Assembly (NCBI GenBank): GCA_018806985.1
Contig: JADANN010000095.1
Location: 62,001 to 126,000, forward strand
DNA: 64,000 nt
DNA from: Angiostrongylus vasorum
Taxonomy: Eukaryota; Nematoda; Chromadorea; Rhabditida; Metastrongylidae
Direction: 5' to 3'
Position 1 is the stretch's first letter. Every line of letters begins with the position of its first letter. Below, piece after piece: positions 23,190-32,744 of the stretch. The position numbers and the translations under genes are program-made. Below the pieces are notes generated by a model that saw only the letters and a list, made by a program, of their open reading frames with translations, searched no databases and was not told the origin of the DNA.

Positions 23190-25868
23190 TTATTGGACGG
23201 TGGCAGATGCAGAGAAGAAGTTTGCTCCAAACGGACCCGTTTGCAAGGCTCGAATCACTCTGTCCACCACTCTTTGCCACATCTCTCTCGACCAGTTCGC
23301 CATGATGATGTTTGTGGTCGTAAGAGTTCCTGAAATTGTCTTGGCTGTGGCGGGAATACTCTTTAGATTAGCGGGCATGTTTATCATACATTGCATGTTG
23401 CATATTGCTGTTACGGTTTTGCCGAAGATGATGCATACTGGCTTCATACCCATAACATCGTCTAGAACAAACTTCTTTACGCAAACGTTTGTTTTTACTG
23501 AAAATAGGACTGATTTTTATTTTGATACTCTTCTGCATTTGTCAGCTGCATGAATTCAATATAAATTAAGTTGTGCAAAACACTACGTCAAACGGTCGAA
23601 TTTCAAGTATTTTTAACTAGCCATTTGTTGCAGTTTTTAAAATAATAAAGGCAGTGTTTTTACTACAATAAAGCTGATGAAGCATAAAGCTCTCGGCGAT
23701 GATCAATCCTTGAGAAATGCACCATTCATTGTTCTACATTAAGCATCGTTGGAGAGATTAAATGCATTTCCCGCCTTTAGAATGACTCGTGGTGGCCTGC
23801 CGATGTATCAAATCAGTATAGCTACCTTTCTAGACAGGTCTGATGCCAATTTGCCGACCTCAGATGGAAGGAGGGCTTGGTGAGCCAGGGACGGAAAATG
23901 TGAATTGCAGGGCGCCTCTAGCAACAGCCCAACACGCTTTCTGCATTAGAAAAAAGAGAAAAGTTTTGTTCTAACAAGGCCGTGCAACTTCGTTTTGATT
24001 TTATTTTTTAAGAAAGTTTTTTTGGGAATACTTAAGGTGACAAGAAATCATTGGAAAAGTAATTTTGCAAGATAATTCAAACACAAGAGTGATTAACGCT
24101 TCGGCACTCGTTCATTTAAATCACTACAAGTCCTAAGAATTTGACCCTATAAGAAAAAAACATGGAATGTTCTCGAAACTCCTTAAAGCATGGTGAAAAA
24201 ACTGAGCATTACTATGTTTGTAGAAAAAAAGACTGAACATGGAGATTTTTGTCAGCTTCGCAGACCTGATAGGCCGTTGGCCTCTTCAGGAAGTTTTTTC
24301 TCTCTCATCTATAGCTCCCACTTTATTGCGTTCAATCGATTTTTTATACTTCCTTACTTCTCGTTAGAGAAAGCGAGGTACTAGATTTACTTGGTTTTCT
24401 CTCTGTAGAAGTAGGATTCCTCATCTCAAAAAGAACATTTTTATAAAAAAGGATCGTTGCTGTTATTGTTATCAACTACTACAATTTACAATTTAGAGTG
24501 TCATCAAAAAATTTCTTGTTCGGGTTGGTTGGGTTGATTCTGTCACCGACTGCCCTTATGCTCTTTTTTAGAAGAAGATATTACGCGTCCACAGAGAAAA
24601 ACCAGTGGTGCTAACAGCAGTAGTGGTAATAATATTAATAGTAGTCATAATAGTGGCGAATAAGGATAATTCACAATAGGAACGGAGCGGTAATTCTCAA
24701 ATTGAGTGCATGGTTTAGTCAAGAAAGATTTGGGGTAGCTGCGAAAGTCGATAATGTGAAAAACCTCCTTATCACCTCTGATCACTTTTTGTGCTGCTCT
24801 CATATTTACTTTTAGAATGGCACGATTCATGACAGGCATTCAAAGCAGAAGGCTTGTTTTCACTTGTTTTATATGCACTTTTTTCGAATGGATTTTAGAA
24901 GTTGGAAGCTTACTCTGCGCAGCCGGCATTGGGTCCACACCTACAGTGTTGCATTCCAGTGGCTGGTACATGACGCTGACAGTGAGCTGACTCAAAATGA
25001 TTTGAATTATAGGATCGGATAGCCCGGCTGCACGACCCTGTTGCTCGAGAACATCGAACACCTAAAGAGCCAAGCAGCGTTAACTGGAAGAATTTAAATG
25101 AAGCTTTTCAATTAAAATGCATAAAGTCCCACAGACCGTGTTTAACTAATAATTAATTATTGGGTGTTTAATTTAATTAAATTATAATTATAGTCCAACG
25201 AACCCTTCAAAACTGGAATCTTTCATTGAACTTGTCCAAGGAAAGAGAACTCACTGCTTGCATTAAAATACGCGTCACAAATGCTCTGGCTGCATCTGCA
25301 CTCGGTGCAATACCGGAGACCTGAGCAGCTACACCAGGTCCCATTGAGAAAACCATTTGCACCGGCAAGCCGAAGCCACTAATGTTGAAGGTCCTTGTGC
25401 TCATCGCTGCTGAATTTGATAAATTTTTATTGAAGAAATATAAATAAAAGAAAATTCCGCAACTTGTTTATTAGACAGACGAAAGTTAGGATTAATTAAC
25501 TTTTTCCAACCAAAGGACTAGAAAAAATTGTCAAGTAATTAAATAAATGATGATTTCTCAATCTCGCAGTTATTGGGACCATATATTTGGAAAATTTGGC
25601 TCTACCACTGCTGAGCTGAGAATGATACTATGTCTTTTAAAATGTTGTTCTTTGCATTATGACTTTTCTTAAGGAAGCAGAACACTAGAGACATTAACAT
25701 GATTAAATTTCATAAATTTGTATTTCAAGTTTCAAATGTTTCTATTACAAGAGCAACACTCTGTTTAATACCTGGTCCTGATGCACATCCGAACACGGCA
25801 TTGACGGTGAGGAGAGAAAGCAACAACGGAAACGCCAGAACATTCGCCATGTTTGTCACACTGTCCAT
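23190..25868 (-). CDS. Secreted nematode-family protein, four exons, complete
   Basis: Exon 1 is 25868-25772, with possible starts at 25868 and 25850. Exon 2 is 25409-25255, exon 3 is 25061-24914, and exon 4 is 23461-23190 ending in TAA. All junctions have AG acceptors and GT donors in matching phases, giving about 223 residues. The N-terminus is a signal peptide (MANVLAFPLLLSLLTVNAVFGC). Later strings are TRTFNISGFGLPVQMVFS, VFDVLEQQGRAAGLSDPII, QLTVSVMYQPLEC, SGTLTTTNIIMANWS, then GPFGANFFSASATVQ. From memory these last blocks occur in a family of small secreted C. elegans proteins of unknown function. An ATATCTTCAG site at 25886 could accept a spliced leader. AATAAA lies at 23112-23107. 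Intron 3 (about 1.45 kb) holds a SINE-A copy. Several cysteines suggest disulphides; no enzyme motif seen. Confidence 0.85.
23680..23942 (-). repeat. SINE-A copy in intron 3 of the secreted-protein gene
   Basis: The reverse complement gives the diverged head GTTGGGCTGTTGCTAGAGG, CGGCAAATTGGCATCAGACC, CGGCAGGCCACCACGAG and AACGATGCTTAATGTAG. It is in the same orientation as the host gene, well away from its splice sites. Confidence 0.8.
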
Positions 25869-25899
25869 TATTATGAGAATCACACCTGAAGATATTTAG

Positions 25900-26480
25900 A
25901 GGGTATCGCCTATTGGCATGTTCATTTGAACAGAAGAATTCTTGCTTTCAAAAGGGTTGTTGAGAACTTCGCGATGGATATCTATTAAGAATTTCTACTC
26001 AGCGAGCTCAACGCAGGTATTAGGGATCTAAATGACATTTTGAAGGCAAAAAGAAAATTCTTCGATTCTGTCATATTCACTGCGGTCGGCTTTGGCATTG
26101 AGGACTCTGCTATTCAGAAAAACATAGAAATAGGCAAATGAGGTACAACGTATGCCAAGCGTTAAACGAGAACGACGTGTGAGTTCAACTGCTTAATTCA
26201 TCAAATGCGCTGATTTCCCAGTTACTACTGTTTAAATTTGGTGTCTGGCATGTGATTTTTATTACTGTGACATTAAATTTTAACTTTCCCACAAACGAGC
26301 AAATGCAGAATCGACAAAACGGCATCGTTAAAAAGTGCACTTTTGGGAAAAACTCTAACCACAGACTTATCGAATGACAAAAAGGAAACACAGTTTTCCA
26401 CAAGCAGCAGTCCCATCGGCAAATGCCAAAAAGGCCAAAATCGCATTCATTTAGCTGCTATGGGTTTTTTTTAATTTATA
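25900..26480. other. Upstream region of the secreted-protein gene
   Basis: No further exon or repeat recognised; a promoter would be expected here, but no defined element was seen. Confidence 0.4.
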
Positions 26481-26487
26481 GTGAGAT

Positions 26488-26640
26488 TCCTGGGGCAGAC
26501 TTTGGCCAGGCTGTCGTCGGGATTCCAGGGAACCACAATGGCTTAACCAGCAAACATCCGAAAACGGTGATTATGCTAGGGCTCGCACAACTAGTGATGA
26601 CGGGCCATTCAGGTACCAAGTATCAAGTAAGTAGGATTCT
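26488..26640 (+). repeat. SINE-B copy, 3' part
   Basis: Starts at CTGGGGCAGACTTTGGCCAG and runs through GGGATTCCAGGGAACCACAA and TGCTAGGGCTCGCACAACTA to GACGGGCCATTCAGG, ending in CCAAGTATCAAGTAAGTAGG. The 5' half is absent. Confidence 0.85.
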
Positions 26641-27164
26641 TGTCTTTGTGGCAAGGCGGCTTGGTATCCCTAAGAAGCCCATCAGAATCTCACTAGATGA
26701 TGAAGTTACCGCGTCATGAAAAACTGCGTCAGAACATGATGTGTTGTCAACTCGTACTCATATCCTGCACTATGCTGAAATAGGCGGTCCATCGAAATGA
26801 GAAAGGAAACTGTTGTCAGAGCGACACCGAGCTAGCGCTTGCTTTGCCACTTTTTTTAAACGTTTCAGATTTCCAATAAAGGCCAATGTTTATAGAGCGC
26901 CGTTTGAATCTTCGCTTTTCTCCTTCGTGTGCGGTGGAAACAAATTTTGTTATTGAGCAGTTCTGACTAAGGCGGTGAGCATTTCATCTGATGAGTAATT
27001 GTATCCACTCAGTTGTTTTTTGAGCAGGAAATGTTTAGACGACGATCACTTACGAAAACATAGACCTTCTTTCACGTTTATCTGACCCTCTTGCTGTTCA
27101 TTTACTTGTTATGTGCAAAACACATGGAGCTGTAGATTGACTCCTGTTTAAAAGAAGTGTTGCA

Positions 27165-27400
27165 AAACAGCAATCCAACTTCCACTTTTGGTTTAAATCT
27201 CGTCAGCGCCAATAAAAGTTCAAACGTTCCTCAGTGGTTCATCACGAGCTCCTTCAAAAGTTGTCTACCTGACTACTACTTGACTGTGAAGTTTACTAAG
27301 AATTTCTCTCGATCACGTACAGAAAGAAATCTAGAAACTCTTTGTAGGAAATTAGCGCTATCAAGCTACCAGCGTTAAGGACAACTTATGCGGAGCTCTC
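27165..27400 (+). repeat. R1 dispersed repeat, third copy
   Basis: The plus strand encodes SFKSCLPDYYLTVKFTKNFS, similar to WKTCSLPDKYSVVKFSRC in the arm at 31281-31630 (minus). DNA similarity runs over about 60-100 bases. Family unknown. Confidence 0.5.
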
Positions 27401-27404
27401 TCTC

Positions 27405-28625
27405 AACTCCAATTTGCAATCGGAACTATTCACCACGCATTTTTGTCACAGAGTTTTTCGTCTTCGCACATAAATATCGAAAAACATAGCGCTACGGAAT
27501 CATCGGCCGTTTTATGATGCCTTCATGAAAGATGAAGGAAGCTGAATAAGCACCTTCATATTGTTTCGATGAATTTCGGAGCCATGATCAGTATCGATAT
27601 AAAATTCTCTTTCCACTTTTGATAGGCTACCGTAATCAGAAAACTTCTGCTCGTGGAAAAATTCCATGCTGCCAAATTTTTGCGTGTGTCGCGCTGGGAA
27701 GTGGATTGCTGCAATACACACCTGGACGCCGTTTCGGTTAAGTCCCTTGGGCTCTGGAAGCTTTCGGTTCCTCTGTGGCCTTTAATTTTCCATCAGAGTT
27801 GGCTGAGATATAGCAGAGCTGATTTAGTTCGTCCACTGCGAGTTATTTATAGGTCTAATACATGTTCAGTCACCTCTTACCATTATTGATAATGTCGAAC
27901 GAATGCCTAATCCCACATGGGATAATCAAAAACGGATTCCTTTTTCTTTTTTATAACCGAATTTCCACCTCAGCAGTGTAAATACTCTATGTCGTTACCG
28001 GCTGAAACCGTGAAATTTTGAAAAGAAGCCGCAAGACTCTTCAGTGTTCCATCTGTTATATGATCATGATAATCGTTTTCTGACATTTTCGACGTCGATA
28101 TCGAATTCTGGATCCTTCCAAAAGAATGGAAGACGTGCTGCTAAGCTTAGAAGTCAATTCTGGTGAAGCAGGAAAAGAAGTGGTCTTTATACAATGGAAA
28201 TATCAAACACTCCATAACGGCTCTTTTAAGAATATTGAGTGTGCCGCTGAGAGCGAGATGATGAATGGGTTGCTAAACTCTACTTTAGGAAGGGTGAAAA
28301 ACTCTTTCTTTCGTTAGTTTTGGCAGAAAAATGTTTATTGAGAGAAATATCGTCTTCTACCCACTTACAATGCCAAATCCTCTTCTTGATTTTTCCAACG
28401 AGAGCAGATGAGACGACGAGAAAATACTGAACAACAGTGAGAGTAGTGACAGCGGAGGGTTGACAGTAAAATATCAGTCGGTGCTGTGAAAGTGAGGTGT
28501 TTTTTGTGAGTTGTCGACACTGTTGAAGATAGATATAAGTGGAAAAGAGGATGTGGTTTTGCCACATACCAAATTAGTGGTTTACATCTTTCTAAACAAA
28601 ATTTAAGTCAATCTGCTGACCGTTG
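27405..28625. other. Unassigned intergenic DNA
   Basis: Several open frames (27512-27721 minus, 28126-28317 plus), none with a recognisable family or splice support. Confidence 0.4.
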
Positions 28626-28631
28626 GTGATC

Positions 28632-28916
28632 ATAAAAGGATAAAGCTTTCGGCGTTGATCAAGCCCTAAAGGGACGCTCCATGCATTCGACTTCATTAAG
28701 TATCGTTGGAGGTGATTGAATGCACATCTGGCCTTTACAATGATTCGCGGTGGTCTACCGATTTATCGAGCCATTGCTCCTATCCTCCCAAACAAGTCTG
28801 GTACCAATTTGCCGACCCCGGAGGAATGGAAGGCCTGGTGGGCCATGGGCGCGGTGATCGATTTCATGTGTGCGTCGCAGTGGCGCTTCCAACCATTGCG
28901 CCAAACGCGCTCTCTG
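28632..28916 (-). repeat. SINE-A copy, full length
   Basis: The reverse complement reads GAGCGCGTTTGGCGCAATGG, ATCGATCACCGCGCCCATGG, CGGCAAATTGGTACCAGACT, GATGTGCATTCAATCACCTC, and ends CAACGCCGAAAGCTTTATCC. The 133-residue open frame on the opposite strand is a shadow. Confidence 0.9.
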
Positions 28917-28919
28917 TTA

Positions 28920-30170
28920 ATGACTACGGTTTGATTAGACTTTTTTCTTCATTGACCGTAGAGCACCATAGGATGTGGATGTTCATCACAGGACGCATAC
29001 GACTTCTGTTGTTGTTCGCCGCTACTTCCGAAATTTTACACAAGTGCCACCATTCCTCCATCCACGGTTCATTCATGTGTGTATGGTGTTCTGCCACGAT
29101 GCCCTAAGATTTCGTATGTACATATATTCTATGCAATTTATACCAGTTCACCTCATGTAAGCACTAAAAATGAAGCTTTTGAAACGTGGCTTTGAAAGTA
29201 TTTGTACAATGGCGCTCAATGCAAGTGAAGCTTGTTTTCAAATTGGTGCATGACCTGTCTAAGAGAATAGAAACACTGTCTTTACACATCTGTAAGTCTC
29301 ACATGTCATTGAATTTGTTAGGAATGCATTCTATAGTTTACAATGCATCACATACGATGCATGTCGTGGTTTCTAACGAGAGAGAATGTTCATTAAGGGC
29401 TGTCTGAATCTCCCCATCTCTCTTTAGCATATAAAGAATAAAGTTGGTAATTGAGCAGATGCATATAGTGAGGCCATCTTTTTTTGGCAAGCAAGTTAAT
29501 TCCCTTTGTTGATTTTTTTAGGAATTTTTAGAGAAGAACCACATGTAAAATGCGAGACGTTTCTGTACGTTTTCGTATAATCAGTTCCCTGTTGTTAATA
29601 TTTTTGTTTCATGCTTGAGTGGTTCCAGGACTGTTGAGAGGCTTTTTAAAATCTGTGCTTGATAGGATAATCATATCTATCCCCTAGTTCAAGCCTCTCC
29701 TGCATCAATGATGTTCATCAATTTCAAAATTTTTTCTCAGTAGGTGAGGGTGAAAGTCGTTCGACAATTCACACAGTTTCTGCCTAGGACTGTTTGCTTG
29801 TGACGCTTTCTAAAACCTTCAACAGGTGACTTCTAGGAAATAGAATTACAAAATTTGTAATACATTTTCGTCGACGTGCGCATTGTTCGATTATAGGGAA
29901 CAAACTATATGAAACTTCCATCGAATTCCAATGTTATGACAATTCTCGGACAACGAATTTCACGCGGAACTTTCTTTCCACGCAGAACCATCCGAAGGCG
30001 TAGTCACCGTTGTGAAGGCATCAGTGCCTTTATGCCATTTTAATAAGTGAATAAAAAACTCTGTATTGTTCTAATGAATTTATCAGCATCAGCAGTTTGG
30101 CTACAAGATTCTCCTACTCCTTTCATACACTACCGTAACCAGGAAGCGAAGACTATTCGCAGTATGTGAT
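28920..30170. other. Unassigned intergenic DNA
   Basis: Nothing recognised in this stretch on either strand. Confidence 0.45.
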
Positions 30171-30177
30171 GCACAAG

Positions 30178-30255
30178 CTCTCGGAAAGGGAAGTCGTGGT
30201 TGGATCTGGCCTGTGGCCTAAGTTTTGTGAATATCCCTAGCATTATCGTTGTTAA
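30178..30255 (+). repeat. SINE-C fragment
   Basis: CTCGGAAAGGGAAGTCGTGG, TTGGATCTGGCC and AATATCCCTAGCATTATCGT match the tRNA-like and 3' parts of SINE-C. Confidence 0.6.
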
Positions 30256-30259
30256 TGCT

Positions 30260-31030
30260 GTGATATTTCGCAAAACTATGGACTGCAGTTGCCTGTGGTG
30301 GGGGAACAAATGCGCTATTACGCTTTACGGGGATAACGAGTTCACCACCACACCGTGCTGGTCCTTCTTCTCTTCGCTTTCGCTTCTTCCGTCCTTCGTC
30401 CTTCTTCGCATATTGAACACATTGTTCACTGCATTATTCATTTTACATTGAAGTAATTGATAGTTTTTCAGGTACTGTTAATTCCTACTACCAGGAAAAA
30501 TTCCACGCAGCAAGGTTACTGTGGTCATCTCAATCAAGGTCACTTTAATTCATGTGCATCCTGGTGAAGTAATTCCAAGTTGGCACGCGGCAGAGAAGGT
30601 AGGCAATATCCTTCAAGCCTGAAATTTTGGAAGGGCAAAGAATAGGCACTCTATAACGTCGAATGTTACCGGATCAGAAGATTTAAATAGCTTTCCAGCG
30701 CAGTCGTTGTTTCTCAATGCTTCGAATCTTTTTACAACTTATCATGCTTAAGCGCTAGTTTTGTCACTGTTTAGAAATTCATCACGTCGATACAAAATGA
30801 AATTCGCAGTTCTCTTGATGTACCAGTATGAGATGGGTACTTTAATTTCTTCCCACAAAAGCTGATTTTTCGTCGGATGCCGTGAGATTTCGAGTGATGA
30901 GGAAGTCCTCACTGTTGTTCATTTTTGCATTCTTCGGGCGAACTTTCTTGTAGGTTATACGTGGCTAAGTTGTGAGAGGACGGTGACTTCTATTTAAAGC
31001 CTTCCCTTTCAGTTATCTGTGATCTATGCT
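30260..31030. other. Unassigned intergenic DNA
   Basis: Nothing recognised. Confidence 0.4.
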
Positions 31031-31035
31031 TGCTT

Positions 31036-31283
31036 GGGCGCGTGTGGCGCAGTGGTTGGAGGCGCCACTGCGATATACACGTGGAATCGATCCCCGCGCC
31101 CATCGCCCATCGCCCATCAAGCCTTCCATTACTCTAGGGTAGGAAAATTGGTATCAGACTTGTCTGGGAGGATAGCAGCACTGGCTCGATACATCAGTGG
31201 GCCACCGCCAGTCATTGTTATGGTCAGATATGCATTGAATTACCTTCAAAAAATGCTTAATGAAGTCGAATGTAATGTAATGA
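31036..31283 (+). repeat. SINE-A copy with the best-preserved tRNA-like head
   Basis: GGGCGCG at 31036-31042 pairs perfectly with CGCGCCC at 31095-31101, like a 7-bp acceptor stem. Between them lie a box-A-like GTGGCGCAGTGG and a box-B-like GGAATCGATCCC. A triplicated CGCCCAT follows. The body matches other copies to AATGAAGTCGAATG; the last 40 bases are missing. It is a SINE head, not a working tRNA. Confidence 0.92.
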
Positions 31284-31630
31284 AATATATTACGGAAAAT
31301 TTTCAAATATTCTTTCTTGAATAGACTCAAGCGAGCATCTCGAAAATTTCACAACCGAATACTTGTCAGGTAGACTACAAGTTTTCCAGGCTCTTGAAAC
31401 GATTTCTAATGTTAAGAAGTGGTGGAAATTCTTTAAGACTGATAAACGTCTGTTGATGGAGACAAAGCGTAAGTTACTGTGCCTAGTGGTTGCTTTCTGC
31501 AGTGCTTGGTTTGAATACTTGTCAGCTCTCTGTATTTCAGTGATTAATGTACAGAAATAGACGTCGAACACTGCGGATGACGGGTTTACGTGTTGCAAAC
31601 TATTCCTCTGTAAAATTCCTTTAGAAAAAG
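31281..31630 (-). repeat. R1 repeat, left arm of an inverted pair
   Basis: About 340 bases whose reverse complement recurs at 32350-32698. Shared blocks include CGAAAATTTCACAACC, GTAGACTACAA, CTGCAGTGCTTGGTTTGAAT and GCAGAAATAGACGTCGAA. A 102-residue minus-strand frame spans the arm. Similar sequence at 27165 suggests an old coding repeat of unknown family. Confidence 0.75.
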
Positions 31631-31639
31631 AGTGGTTAG

Positions 31640-32015
31640 AAAAAGCGCAAATTTAATCGAGTGATAATCCTGATCTTGAGATTGGACCTCATTTCAAGTG
31701 AAATAAGTGCAGCTTCAAAAGGTCGATCCAAAACGAGAAGTTTAAACAAATCGGTAGCAGTGATTAAAACATCAGAGAACACTCTCATACGCCAGACAGT
31801 TCGTGACCGACTGTATGACCGCATATGAACAAGGCAAAGTTGCGCAATATGCCCTTAACTGTAGAGAAAGATTGCATGAGTTCAAGCACGGTAATATGGT
31901 TTCCTGTAAAGCGTGCGGAAAGAGTACATTGACGACGCGGGTGGATCCACTATGTCTCTGTGTGAAAGAACACCTAGACGGCAAGCGTAAACCTGAATAA
32001 AATACTCCACTAGGC
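31640..32015 (+). mobile_element. PLE fragment (linker and GIY-YIG region)
   Basis: The plus strand encodes, with frameshifts, LDLISSEISAASKG, VRDRLYDR, SCKACGK and LCLCVKEHLDGKRKPE. These match the PLE GIY-YIG region (KACGEKYIGETGRPL, EEHLVGKR) at 58700-58860. Homology stops near 32015, just before a minus SINE-A. Confidence 0.75.
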
Positions 32016-32032
32016 GAGCAAACAGTGAAAAT

Positions 32033-32304
32033 AAAGGATGAAGCTCTCTGCTTTGATCAATCCCTGTAGGATGCGCCGTGCATCAAGTATCGTTGGAGGT
32101 GATTGAATGCATATCTGATCATTACAATGACACGCGGTGGCCTACCCATGTATCGAGGAAGTGCTGCTCTCCTCCAAGACAAGCCTGGTACAAATTTGTC
32201 GACTCCGGAGAGATAGAACGCTTGCTGGGCCATGGGGCGCGGGGATCGATTCTACGTGTGTGTCGTAGTGGTTCCTCCAACCATTCCGCCACACGCGCCC
32301 CAAG
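32033..32304 (-). repeat. SINE-A copy, full length
   Basis: The reverse complement reads GGGGCGCGTGTGGCGGAATG, AGAATCGATCCCCGCGCCCC, GACAAATTTGTACCAGGCTT, GATATGCATTCAATCACCTC, and ends near CAAAGCAGAGAGCTTCATCC. Confidence 0.9.
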
Positions 32305-32349
32305 ATCAGGATTATCATTCGACAATATTGCATTTTCCCCACCATTCTT

Positions 32350-32698
32350 TTTTTAAAAGAATTTTATAGAGCGATAATTTGCAGCATGTTGACCGTCCAG
32401 CACAGTTTTCGACGTCTATTTCTGCACATTCACCATTGAAATACTGAGAGATGACGAGTATTCAAACCAAGCACTGCAGAATGAATCCACTAGATCCATA
32501 GCTTACGTTTCATCTACATCAATGGACTTTTGTCAGTGTCAAAGAATTTCTACCGCTTGTTAACATTAGAACTCGTTCAAGAGCTTGCCAAGTTGTAGTC
32601 TACCTACAAATTATTTGGTTGTGAAATTTTCGAAAACCTTTCTTGAGTCTGCACAAGAATGAATATTGGAAAGTTTTCCGCAATATATTTCCGTCACC
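32350..32698 (+). repeat. R1 repeat, right arm of the inverted pair
   Basis: Inverted partner of 31281-31630, separated from it by about 720 bases holding a PLE fragment and a minus SINE-A. The arms have diverged by point changes and small indels. The arm ends about 50 bases from the RTE-B 3' tail. Confidence 0.75.
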
Positions 32699-32744
32699 GT
32701 GCGGACGACGGTAGTGGTTGTTGGATATGTAAATTCCTCTAAAT

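Noticed and set aside
28706..29107. 133-codon plus-strand open frame
   Set aside because: It runs antisense through a SINE-A copy; similar frames appear in other SINE-A copies.
31036..31102. tRNA gene
   Set aside because: Part of a dispersed SINE with about 20 copies or pieces; anticodon arm not convincing.
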